From contig JBBDWU010000026.1 in NCBI GenBank assembly GCA_040902725.1, positions 1 to 32,672 of the forward strand: 32,672 nt of DNA, in the 5' to 3' direction. This stretch comes from JACVRU01 sp040902725. Its GTDB lineage: Bacteria > Actinomycetota > Thermoleophilia > Gaiellales > Gaiellaceae. Each line of letters begins with the position of its first letter. Position 1 is the stretch's first letter. Under the pieces are notes generated by a model. It made no database searches. It was not told the DNA's origin and saw nothing but the letters and a program-made list of their open reading frames with translations. The translations under genes and the position numbers were made by a program. This document shows positions 13,957-21,600 of this stretch, one piece after another.

Positions 13957-15173
13957 AAGACCGGCCCCTTCTCGTCCTCGGCGCCGGGCCGGCGCAGCTC
14001 GGCCTCCTCTCGGCCGCCCGGGATGCCGGCTGCTTCGTGATCGCGGCCGACCGCGACCCGGCCGCGCCCGGCTTCCGCTTCGCGGACCGGCGCGCGATCG
14101 TGTCGGCGGAGGACGAGCCCGCGCTGGCGCAGCTGGCCGAGGCCGAGAACGTCGAGGGCCTGATCGCGCCCGGGATCGACTGGCCCGTCGCGATCGCCGC
14201 CCGGATCGCCGAGCGGCTCGCGCTGCCCCACCCGATCTCGCCGCAGACCGCCGTCCTCGCCACCTCGAAGCTCGAGCAGCGCGAGCGGTTTCGGGAGGCC
14301 GGCGTTCCCCAGCCGGGCTGGGAGCTCTGCCGCGACGAGGTGGAAGCACGCGCGGCCGCGGACCGCCTGGGCTATCCGGTGGTCGTCAAGGCGCCCGACC
14401 GGCAGGGCCAGCGCGGCCTGGGGCTGGTCCGGGCGGCGGACGACCTGGCGGTCGCGGTCGGCGAGGCGCTCGCCGCGTCGCGCACCGCGCTCTGCATCGT
14501 CGAGCAATACGCCACCGGCCGCGAGGTCACCGTCAATGCCTTCTCCACGGGTGGCCGCTTCGTGCCGCTCACGATCACCGACCGCGACGTCGCCGAGCCG
14601 CCGGCATTCGGCGTCGCGCTCGCGCACGTCTGGCCGAGCAATCTCGACCCTGAGACGATCGGCGCCGCCGTCGAGGCGGCCCGCGCCGCCGCCGGCGCGC
14701 TCGGCATTCTCGACGGCCCCACCTACACCCAGATCCTCGCCACCCCCGACGGGCCGCGCGTGGTCGAGCTCGCGGCGCGCCTCGGTGGCGGCCACGACGC
14801 CGATCTCTGCCGGGCCGCGCTCGGCGTAGACCTCAACGGGCTCGCGCTCGCGGCGGCGTTCGGACTGCCGATCGAGGACGGCGCGCTCGTGCCCCGCACG
14901 CGCGCGGGCGGCGCCTGCGTCCGCTTCCTCGTCGCGCCGCCGGGCGCGCTCGGCGAGGTGCGGGGCGTCGAGGAAGCAGCCGAGCTCGAGGGGGTGGAGC
15001 TCGTGCTCGTCTACCGCCAGCCCGGCTACGTCTTCGCGCCGCTCCGACGCGGCTCCGACCGGGCGGGCGCGGTGCTCGCCGTCGGCGAGTCCCGCGAGGA
15101 GGCGCTGGCGCGCGCCGCGGCGGCCACCGAGCTTGTTCGCTTCGAGGTCGCCGACGCCGAGGCGCTGGTGTGA
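13953..15173 (+). CDS. ATP-grasp ligase in an amino-sugar operon
   Basis: Starting at a GTG that overlaps the dehydratase stop (GTGA), the protein has 406 residues. A preATP-grasp Rossmann domain opens with LLVLGAGPAQLGLL (6-19), a PurK-like signature. The core has YPVVVKAPDRQGQRGLGLV (141-159) with lysine K146 and a glycine loop. The metal-binding end of the core is VVELAARLGGGHDADL (about 271-286). A PurK/PurT-like C-terminal domain follows. It is encoded between a 4,6-dehydratase and a sugar aminotransferase, so acylation of the new amino group is an attractive role. Purine-pathway function is unlikely because no purine genes are nearby. Confidence 0.8.
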   Translation: MKDRPLLVLGAGPAQLGLLSAARDAGCFVIAADRDPAAPGFRFADRRAIVSAEDEPALAQLAEAENVEGLIAPGIDWPVAIAARIAERLALPHPISPQTAVLATSKLEQRERFREAGVPQPGWELCRDEVEARAAADRLGYPVVVKAPDRQGQRGLGLVRAADDLAVAVGEALAASRTALCIVEQYATGREVTVNAFSTGGRFVPLTITDRDVAEPPAFGVALAHVWPSNLDPETIGAAVEAARAAAGALGILDGPTYTQILATPDGPRVVELAARLGGGHDADLCRAALGVDLNGLALAAAFGLPIEDGALVPRTRAGGACVRFLVAPPGALGEVRGVEEAAELEGVELVLVYRQPGYVFAPLRRGSDRAGAVLAVGESREEALARAAAATELVRFEVADAEALV

Positions 15174-16276
15174 AGGTCGGCTTCCAGCCGCCGGCCGTCG
15201 GCGAGGAGGAGATCGCCGCCGTCGCGGAGACGATCCGCTCCGGCTGGCTCACCACCGGCCCCAAGGCGGCGGAGCTCGAGCGGCGACTGGCCGACTACCT
15301 CGAGGCCGAGCACGTCGTCGCGCTCTCGTCGGGCACGGCAGCCCTGCACCTCGCGCTCGTCGCGCTCGGCGTCGGCCCGGGCGACGAGGTGATCACGACG
15401 CCGATCACCTGGCCCGCCACCGCCAACGTGATCGTCCACACGGGGGCGACCCCGGTCTTCGCGGACGTCCGCGACGGCGACCTGAACATCGACCCGGCTC
15501 ACGTCGCCGAGCTCGTCAACGACCGCACAAAGGCGCTCATGCCGGTCCATCTCGCCGGGCAGCCGTGCGACCTCGATCCGCTGTGGGTGCTCGGGGTGCC
15601 CGTCGTGGAGGACGCCGCTCACGCGACCGAGTCCCGCTACCGCGACCGCAAGATCGGCGGCCTCTCCGACGCCGCCTGCTTCTCGCTCTACGCCACCAAG
15701 AACCTCGCTGCCGGCGAGGGCGGCCTGCTTGCCACCAACCGCGCGGACATCGCCGACGCCGTCCGCGGGCTCCAGGTGACCCGCCGCGGGGACGGCGCCG
15801 CCTACGACCTCGCCGTGCCGGGCTACAAGGCCAACCTCTCCGACGTGCTCGCCGCGATCGCGCTCGTCCAGCTCGACAAGCTCGACCGGCACGGAGAGAT
15901 CCGCCGCCGCCAGTTCACGCTCTACGACGAGGCCGTGGCGGAGCTCGAGGGCGTCGAGCCGCTCGCCCGCGACGCCCGCGACACGCACGCCCACCACCTC
16001 TACGTCGTCCGGATCGACGGCGAGCGCGCCGGCGCGGGCCGCGACGAGTACCAGCGGGCGCTGGCCGACGAGGGGATCTCGACGAGCATCCACTTCCTGC
16101 CCGTCCACACGCTGAGCTGGTACCGCGAGCGCTTCCCCGAGCAGGCCCGACTGCCGGTCGCCGAGCGGGCCGGGCAGGAGGTGCTCTCCCTGCCGCTCTC
16201 GCCGGCGCACCCGGACGAGGCGATCGAGGCGGTGATCGCCGCGCTGCGGCGCATCCACGCCCGCTTCCGCGGATGA
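15170..16276 (+). CDS. DegT/DnrJ/EryC1/StrS PLP-dependent sugar aminotransferase
   Basis: This 368-residue fold-type I aminotransferase carries SGWLTTGPKAAELE (24-37), SSGTAALHLAL (53-63), ITTPITWPATANVI (75-88) and VVEDAAHATES (145-155, with cofactor aspartate D148). The Schiff-base lysine is K177 in FSLYATKNLAAGEGG (171-185). The GYKANLSDVLAAIALVQL segment (about 225-242) is typical of the family. These enzymes transfer an amino group from glutamate to C3 or C4 of keto sugars. Following a 4,6-dehydratase, a 4-amino-4,6-dideoxy sugar is the likely product. The GTG overlaps the ATP-grasp stop by 4 bases and its own stop overlaps the next start as ATGA. Confidence 0.92.
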   Translation: MKVGFQPPAVGEEEIAAVAETIRSGWLTTGPKAAELERRLADYLEAEHVVALSSGTAALHLALVALGVGPGDEVITTPITWPATANVIVHTGATPVFADVRDGDLNIDPAHVAELVNDRTKALMPVHLAGQPCDLDPLWVLGVPVVEDAAHATESRYRDRKIGGLSDAACFSLYATKNLAAGEGGLLATNRADIADAVRGLQVTRRGDGAAYDLAVPGYKANLSDVLAAIALVQLDKLDRHGEIRRRQFTLYDEAVAELEGVEPLARDARDTHAHHLYVVRIDGERAGAGRDEYQRALADEGISTSIHFLPVHTLSWYRERFPEQARLPVAERAGQEVLSLPLSPAHPDEAIEAVIAALRRIHARFRG

Positions 16277-17199
16277 GCCGCGCCCTCCGCGTCGCCGCCA
16301 CGCTCCTCGTAACCGGCCTCGCAGCGGCGTACGTGCTCTGGAAGATCGACGTCGGCGAGACGGCGGACCTGCTCCGCGAGGCCGACCTCGGCTACCTCGC
16401 GGCCGCGGTGGCGATCATGCTCGGCACGGTCCCCGCCATGGCCTGGCGCTGGCGGTTCCTGCTCTCCGCCCGCGGCATCCACGACCGGCTGCCGTGGCTG
16501 ACCCGGGCGTACCTGACCTCCTATGCCGCCGGCCAGGTGCTCCCGACCGCGATCGGCGGTGACGCGATGCGCATCTACGAGGGCACGCGGCGGCATCCCG
16601 GGCGCGGCGGTGACATGGCCGGGTCGGTGCTGCTCGAGCGCGCCCTCGGGGGGACGGCCACACTGGCGCTCGCGGGCGTCGGCTTTCTCCTCGCGGTCGG
16701 CCAGTACGACGTGGGCGCCTACCTCTGGGTGGAGGCGGCCTTCGTCGCCGCCACGGTCGTCCTCGCCTTCGTCCTCTTCTCGCGGACGGTGGCGCGCCCG
16801 ATCATCCGCCTCGCTCCCCGTCCGGTTCGCGCCCTCTATGAGGGGATGCACGCCTACCGCTCGCACGGCCGCGTCCTCGCGATCGCGGTCGGGGCGACGC
16901 TTGCGATCCAGTCCGTCCGCGTGCTCGCGATCTGGGCGGCGGCGCGCAGTGCGGGAGTCGACCTCTCGCCGCGCGTCTACTACGTGATGGGGCCGCTGCT
17001 CTTCCTCGTCATGCTCGTGCCGTTCACGATCAACGGGCTCGCCGTGCGCGAGGCGTTCTTCGTCAGCTTCCTCGGGGAGCTCGGTGTAGCGGCCGAGCCC
17101 GCGTTCGCGGCCGGCTTCCTGTTCTTCGTCGTCACGTTGCTGCTGGCCATGCCCGGGGGCGCGATCCTCGCGTGGGAGGGCGTACGTGGCCGACGTTAG
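16273..17199 (+). CDS. UPF0104 / lysylphosphatidylglycerol-synthase-like transmembrane protein
   Basis: The 308-residue protein has about eight hydrophobic helices and the family landmarks AWRWRFLLSARG (about 56-67), SYAAGQVLPTAIGGDAMRIYE (about 80-100, with the GGDxxR turn), SVLLERALGG (about 117-126) and the late LVMLVPFTINGLAVREAFFV (about 247-266). The family includes the MprF flippase domain and AglD-type proteins in glycan loci. It is usually thought to move or modify lipid-linked molecules. The catalytic LPG-synthase domain is absent. Between an aminotransferase and a GT2 gene, a role in moving a lipid-linked sugar is plausible but unproven. Confidence 0.8.
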   Translation: MSRALRVAATLLVTGLAAAYVLWKIDVGETADLLREADLGYLAAAVAIMLGTVPAMAWRWRFLLSARGIHDRLPWLTRAYLTSYAAGQVLPTAIGGDAMRIYEGTRRHPGRGGDMAGSVLLERALGGTATLALAGVGFLLAVGQYDVGAYLWVEAAFVAATVVLAFVLFSRTVARPIIRLAPRPVRALYEGMHAYRSHGRVLAIAVGATLAIQSVRVLAIWAAARSAGVDLSPRVYYVMGPLLFLVMLVPFTINGLAVREAFFVSFLGELGVAAEPAFAAGFLFFVVTLLLAMPGGAILAWEGVRGRR

Positions 17200-18043
17200 C
17201 GCCGTCGTCGTCACGTTCGACGCGCTGCCCTGGGTGGAGCGCTGCCTCGAGAGCGTGCGCGGCCTCGAGACGATCGTCGTCGACCACGGCTCAACCGACG
17301 GCACGCTCGAGCTCGTCGAGCGGCGCTTCCCGGAGGCGACGCTCCTTCGGCAGGAGAACCGGGGCTACGGCGCCGGCCTCAACGCGGGCGCGGCCGTGGC
17401 GTCCGGCCGGTATCTCCTGCTGCTCAACTCCGACGCCTGGGCCGGTGAGGGCGCGGTCGACCGGCTCGTCGCCTTCGCGGACGCGCACCCCCGGGCCGGA
17501 CTCGTCGGGCCGCGCGGGCGCAGCCCCGACGGCTCGCTCCAGCGCACGGTGCGCGGGTTCCCGACCCTCTGGCGGCTCGCCACCGAGTACCTCTTCCTCC
17601 GCAAGCTCGCGCCGCGCTCCCGCGCCCTGAATGCGTTCTACGCGGGCGCCTTCCAGCTCGACGAGGCGCGCCCGGTGGAGTGGGTGATGGGCTACGCGAT
17701 GCTCGTGCGCCGCGAGGCGTACGAGCAGGTCGGCGGCTTCGACGAGTCGTTCTTCATGTTCAGCGAGGAGACCGACCTCTGCCGGCGGCTCTGGGACACC
17801 GGCTGGGAGGTCTGGTACACGCCCGACGCTGAGTTCACGCACGTGGCGGGCGCGAGCCACGGCGGCCGGATGTTCGACGAGAACGTCCGCGGGCACCTGC
17901 GCTTCCTCGCCAAGCACCGGGGGGACGCCTATGCCGGGCGGGCCCGGCTGCTCCTGCGCTGGTCGCTCCGGCTGCGCGGCCTGCTCTTCCGGGGCGAGCG
18001 CGGGCGGATGTACCGTCAGGCGGCGCGGATGCTGGGCCGATGA
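17186..18043 (+). CDS. GT2 glycosyltransferase (rhamnosyltransferase/WbbL-like)
   Basis: The 285-residue soluble enzyme has a GT-A domain: VSAVVVTFDALPWVERCL (4-21), IVVDHGSTDGTLEL (about 31-44), NRGYGAGLNAGA (about 58-69), and LLLLNSDAW (about 77-85) as the nucleotide-sugar/metal site. The acceptor segment VEWVMGYAMLVRREAYEQVGGFDESFFMFSEETDLCRR (read as two motifs, about 165-203) is characteristic of WbbL-type rhamnosyltransferases. It adds a sugar to a lipid-linked glycan at the cytoplasmic face. It overlaps the preceding membrane-protein gene by 14 bases and the next gene by 4. Confidence 0.88.
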   Translation: MADVSAVVVTFDALPWVERCLESVRGLETIVVDHGSTDGTLELVERRFPEATLLRQENRGYGAGLNAGAAVASGRYLLLLNSDAWAGEGAVDRLVAFADAHPRAGLVGPRGRSPDGSLQRTVRGFPTLWRLATEYLFLRKLAPRSRALNAFYAGAFQLDEARPVEWVMGYAMLVRREAYEQVGGFDESFFMFSEETDLCRRLWDTGWEVWYTPDAEFTHVAGASHGGRMFDENVRGHLRFLAKHRGDAYAGRARLLLRWSLRLRGLLFRGERGRMYRQAARMLGR

Positions 18044-19248
18044 AGCTGCTGCTCGTGACGTTCTACTGGCCGCCCGCCGGGGGCGGTGGGGTCCAGCGGC
18101 CGCTGAAGTTCGCCACGCACCTGCCCGCGCTCGGGATCGAGACGCACGTGCTCGCGCCCGACGACTCGAAGTGGGTGCACGAGGACGCCGAGCTCGCCCC
18201 GCCGAGCCAGGCGTGGGTGCACCGCGCCCGCTACCTCGGGCCGGGGCCGCGCGGGGCGAGCGGGGTGGCGCTCGCCGTGCGGCGGGCGCTCGTCCCCGAT
18301 GCCTCGGTGCCGTGGAACCTGACTGCGATCCCGGTCGCCCTGCGGATCGCGCGGCGTGAGGGGATCGACGTGGTGCTGACCACCTCGCCCCCTGGTTCGG
18401 TCCACCTGGTGGGGGCGGCGGTCAAGCGCGCGCTCGGCGTCCCCTGGGTCGCCGACCTGCGCGACTCGCTGGTCGCCCACCCGCACCGACGCTCCGAGAG
18501 CGCGCTCGTGCGGGCCAAGGAGCGCGTCGGCGAGCGGCTGGCCCGCCTCGTCGCGTCGCGGGCCGACGCGATCGTGGCCGCCTCCGAGGCGATCGCCGAG
18601 GAAGCGCGCGGCCTCGGGCCAAGCGGGCGCGTGGCGACGATTACGAACGGCTGCGACTTCGACGACTTCGCCGGGCTCGAGTACCGGCCTTCGGAGCGCC
18701 TGCGCATCACGCATGCGGGCAGCTTTTTCGGCAAGCGCGACCCTCGTCCGTTTCTCACGGCGCTCCACGAGTCGGGCCTCGAGGACGTGGTCGCGCGCTT
18801 CGTCGGCGACTTCCGGCCCGCGGACCGCGAGTGGGCCGAGCAGCTCGGGCTCGGCGACCGGCTGGAGCTGATCCCGTACGTCTCCCGGCGCCGCTCGCTC
18901 GAGCTCCAGCGCGACTCGGAGGCGCTGCTCCTCCTCATCCCCGACGCGGGCGGCCGCGGCAAGGGAGTGCTGTCGGGGAAGGTCTTCGAGTACCTCGCTG
19001 CCGAGCGGCCGATTCTCGCCGCCGTGCCGGCCGACGGGGCGGCGGCGGCGCTGATCCGCGAGACGGGCGCCGGGGTCGTGGCGGCGCCGGAGGACGTGCC
19101 CGCGCTGCGGGCCGCGCTTCGAGGCCTGCACGCCCGCTGGCGGGCCGGGCAACTGGACGGGACGCCGCTACCGCCCGAGCAGCGCGAGCGGCTCTCGCGC
19201 GCCGCCCGCGCGGAGGAGCTCGCCGAGCTGCTCCGGGCCGTGGCGTGA
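18040..19248 (+). CDS. GT4-family glycosyltransferase (GT-B fold)
   Basis: The 402-residue protein opens with KLLLVTFYWPPAGGGGVQRPLKFATHL as adjacent motifs (2-28), the typical N-lobe start of GT4 enzymes with a glycine-rich acceptor loop. LTTSPPGSVHLVGAAVKR (about 110-127) and VADLRDS (about 135-141) are common in WbuB/WcaI-like members. The C-lobe has ITHAGSFFGKRDP (about 222-234), GKGVLSGKVFEYLAAERPIL (about 308-327) and an E-rich donor site. It probably transfers a hexose or amino sugar within the pathway. The specific donor is not readable. ATGA and GTGA overlaps couple it to both neighbours. Confidence 0.87.
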   Translation: MKLLLVTFYWPPAGGGGVQRPLKFATHLPALGIETHVLAPDDSKWVHEDAELAPPSQAWVHRARYLGPGPRGASGVALAVRRALVPDASVPWNLTAIPVALRIARREGIDVVLTTSPPGSVHLVGAAVKRALGVPWVADLRDSLVAHPHRRSESALVRAKERVGERLARLVASRADAIVAASEAIAEEARGLGPSGRVATITNGCDFDDFAGLEYRPSERLRITHAGSFFGKRDPRPFLTALHESGLEDVVARFVGDFRPADREWAEQLGLGDRLELIPYVSRRRSLELQRDSEALLLLIPDAGGRGKGVLSGKVFEYLAAERPILAAVPADGAAAALIRETGAGVVAAPEDVPALRAALRGLHARWRAGQLDGTPLPPEQRERLSRAARAEELAELLRAVA

Positions 19249-20201
19249 AGGTCGCCGTCCTGACGACGTCGTTTCCCCGTTGGGAGGGCGACCCCGCGGG
19301 GGCGTTCGTCGCCGATCTGGTCGATGCCGCGCGCAACGCGGGCGCCGAGGTCGAGGTCGTCTCGCCGGCCGGCTTCCGGCACTTCGGCCTCGCCTACGGC
19401 CACGGGATCGTCGGCAACCTGCGGGGCCGGCCGTGGCTCGTGCTCGCGGTCCCGCTCTTTCTGGCGAGCTTCGTCCGGGCGGCGCGCAGGGCTGCGCGCA
19501 ACGCCGACGTTGTCCACGCCCATTGGCTCCCGTCGGGCCTTGTCGCGCTCGCGACCGGGAAGCCCATGGTCTTCCAGCCCTGGGGCTCCGACGCCGCTCT
19601 CTTCCCGGGCCTTACCCGCTTCGTCCGCCGCCGGGCCAGGCTGGTTGTGGCCGCCTCGGAGTTCCTGGCGGCCGGCGGTCGAGTGGTGCCGCAGCCCGTG
19701 CCGGTTCCGGAGACCGTGGGCGAGCCCGACGACCCGCCGCACGTCCTCTTCGTGGGGCGCCTCTCCGAGGAGAAGGGCATCCTCGAGTTCCTGGCGGCGA
19801 CCGAGGGCCTGCCGCGGGTGATCGTCGGCGACGGGCCGCTGCGCAGCCGGGTGCCAGACACCGTCGGGTGGATCCCCCGCGAGCGCCTGAGCGAGTTCTA
19901 CGCGCGCGCCTCGGTGGTCTGCGTGCCCTCGCGCCGGGAGGGGTACGGGATGGTCGCGCGCGAGGCACTTGCGCACGGGCGGCCCGTGGTCGCGGCGGCC
20001 GTCGGTGGCCTCGTCGACGCTGTGCGCGACGGCGAGAACGGCCTGCTCGTGCCGCCCCGCGACCCGGCCGCCTTGCGCGCCGCCGTAGAGCGCCTGCTCG
20101 CCGACGGCGACCTCCGGCGCCGGCTCGGCACCGCCGGGCTGCAGGGCGCCGAGGACGCGGGCGCCGCATTGCTCGCGGCCTACCGGGAGGCGCTCGGATG
20201 A
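19245..20201 (+). CDS. GT4-family glycosyltransferase (GT-B fold)
   Basis: The GTG at 19245 gives 318 residues, somewhat short for GT4. The N-lobe begins KVAVLTTSFPRWEGDPAGAF (2-21) and includes DVVHAHWLPSG (about 87-97) and FQPWGSDAAL (about 108-117). The C-lobe shows HVLFVGRLSEEKGILEFL (about 167-184), IVGDGPLR (about 194-201), and the EX7E donor-site region REGYGMVAREALAHGRPVVA (about 229-248). The compact form lacks a longer acceptor insert, but all core motifs are present, so it should be active. It is the second GT4 gene in a row, implying at least two successive sugar additions after the GT2 step. Confidence 0.88.
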   Translation: MKVAVLTTSFPRWEGDPAGAFVADLVDAARNAGAEVEVVSPAGFRHFGLAYGHGIVGNLRGRPWLVLAVPLFLASFVRAARRAARNADVVHAHWLPSGLVALATGKPMVFQPWGSDAALFPGLTRFVRRRARLVVAASEFLAAGGRVVPQPVPVPETVGEPDDPPHVLFVGRLSEEKGILEFLAATEGLPRVIVGDGPLRSRVPDTVGWIPRERLSEFYARASVVCVPSRREGYGMVAREALAHGRPVVAAAVGGLVDAVRDGENGLLVPPRDPAALRAAVERLLADGDLRRRLGTAGLQGAEDAGAALLAAYREALG

Positions 20202-21145
20202 TCCGCCGCCTCGCCCTCGCCACGATCGTCGCGGTCACCGCTGTCCTCGTGTGGTTGGCGGTGCGCACGATCGAATTCGACCGCACCTGGGATGCGCTGC
20301 GGCAGAGCGAGTTCGTGTGGGCCCTCCCCTCGCTGGCGCTGCTCGCCCTCTCGGTCCCGCTCCGGGCGTTGCGTTGGCAAGTGCTGTTCGCGCCCGGCAG
20401 ACGCCCACCCTTCGCTGCCACCACGGCGTCGATGCTCGTCGGGCTCTTCTTCAACAGCATCCTGCCTCTGCGCGCCGGCGAGGCCGCACGCGTGCTCGAC
20501 CTCGGGCGGCGGACGGGGACGTCCCGCGCCGAGACGCTCGCGACCGTAGGCGTGGAGCGGGCTGTCGACGTGCTCGCGCTCATCGCGCTGCTCGTCTGCT
20601 CGCTGCCCTTCCTGCCCGACGTCGGCTGGGCGCGGACGGCTGCCTGGCTCGGCGCGGCGCTGCTCCTCGGGCTTGTCGCCGTTGCGGTGGCCCTCGCGCT
20701 CTTCGGCGATCGGCCGCTTCACCTCCTGGCCGTGCCCCTGCGCTGGGTGCCGCTCGGGGTCGAGCGGCGCGAGCGCGCGGTCGGCCACCTCGGGCTGGGC
20801 CTCGCCGCGCTGAGGGACTGGCGGGTCGCGGCACTGAGCGGAGCCCTGACCCTCGTCTCCTGGCTCGTGCTCGCCGCGTCGTGCTGGGCCCTGATGCCTG
20901 CATTCGACCTGGGCCTGGGCTACGAGGCGGGCGTGCTCGTCCTCGTCGCGGTCGGCCTTGCCTCCGTCGTCCCCGCGCCGCCGGCCTCACTGGGAGTCTT
21001 CGAGGGCGCCGTCGTCGTCGCCCTGACCGCCTTCGACGTCGAGCCGTCCATCGCGCTCTCGTACGCCCTCGTCCTCCACGCGGTCAACTTCTTCCCATAC
21101 CTGCTCGCGGGCCTCGCCGTTCTCCCCGGCAGGGGACCCCGCTAA
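20198..21145 (+). CDS. UPF0104 / lysylphosphatidylglycerol-synthase-like transmembrane protein (second copy)
   Basis: The 315-residue protein has about eight hydrophobic helices. It shows RALRWQVLFAPGRRPPF (about 61-77), VGLFFNSILPLRAGEAARVLDL (about 86-107, the conserved polar re-entrant motif) and TVGVERAVDVLAL (about 121-133). The end is VVPAPPASLGVFEGAVVVALTAF (about 256-278), another family hallmark. It is only distantly similar to the protein encoded at 16273-17199, so the two are not a recent duplication. Both flank the three glycosyltransferase genes. The ATG overlaps the preceding stop as ATGA. Its gene ends the tightly coupled part of the operon. Confidence 0.82.
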   Translation: MIRRLALATIVAVTAVLVWLAVRTIEFDRTWDALRQSEFVWALPSLALLALSVPLRALRWQVLFAPGRRPPFAATTASMLVGLFFNSILPLRAGEAARVLDLGRRTGTSRAETLATVGVERAVDVLALIALLVCSLPFLPDVGWARTAAWLGAALLLGLVAVAVALALFGDRPLHLLAVPLRWVPLGVERRERAVGHLGLGLAALRDWRVAALSGALTLVSWLVLAASCWALMPAFDLGLGYEAGVLVLVAVGLASVVPAPPASLGVFEGAVVVALTAFDVEPSIALSYALVLHAVNFFPYLLAGLAVLPGRGPR

Positions 21146-21148
21146 GGT
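21143..21148 (+). promoter_or_regulatory. Candidate -10 box (TAAGGT)
   Basis: TAAGGT begins with the last bases of the upstream stop codon and ends eight bases before the GTG at 21157. It may start a new transcript for the small protein and the GT-C genes. Confidence 0.35.
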
Positions 21149-21156
21149 CAGCGCTC

Positions 21157-21600
21157 GTGGTCGAGCGGCTACGCGATCTGACGCCCGCCGCGGCGGCGCT
21201 GCTCGCCGCCGTTGCCTTCGTCGCGGCCGTGGGCGAGCTGCCCCACTCCCTGCGCGTCACCGACGCGAAGCTGGCCGAGTACGACGGCCTCTCCCACATC
21301 GAGCGGGAGCTCTATCCGACCCGTGGGTTCGGGCTGAACCCGACGCTCCTCCTGCGTGCGGACGCGCTGATGCCCGAGGACGCGGTGTTCCACGTCGTCA
21401 CTGGGCCCGGGCTGCTCGCGGGGCACGCGGCTGCGCCGCCCTTCTCCGCCTACTGGCTCCTGCCACGGCGGGCGACCCGCGACCCTCGCCGGGCCGACTA
21501 CATCCTCTCGTTCGGCGGCCAGATCGAGACGCTCGACGTCGAGGTCGCACTCGTGGAAGACCTGGGCGAGCTCGGCCAGCTCTGGAGAGTGCGGGGGTGA
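21157..21600 (+). CDS. Small signal-anchored protein of unknown function
   Basis: I do not recognise this 147-residue protein. One hydrophobic helix (about residues 10-28) anchors it, leaving about 115 residues outside the membrane. The soluble part has mixed alpha/beta character with a DALMPEDAVFHVVTG strand-turn region (about 69-83) and ADYILSFGGQIETLD near 113-127. It resembles the small extracytoplasmic tails seen at the C-termini of GT-C proteins. The GTG at 21157 is chosen because it is the first start in frame before the hydrophobic helix and has the candidate promoter box close upstream. Its stop overlaps the start of a GT-C-like gene by 4 bases, so a partner or detached domain role is possible. 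Confidence 0.6.
   Translation: MVERLRDLTPAAAALLAAVAFVAAVGELPHSLRVTDAKLAEYDGLSHIERELYPTRGFGLNPTLLLRADALMPEDAVFHVVTGPGLLAGHAAAPPFSAYWLLPRRATRDPRRADYILSFGGQIETLDVEVALVEDLGELGQLWRVRG

Noticed and set aside
13953..15173. PurK (purine biosynthesis) assignment
   Set aside because: The fold is similar but the gene is coupled to sugar-modifying enzymes and no purE or other purine gene is adjacent.
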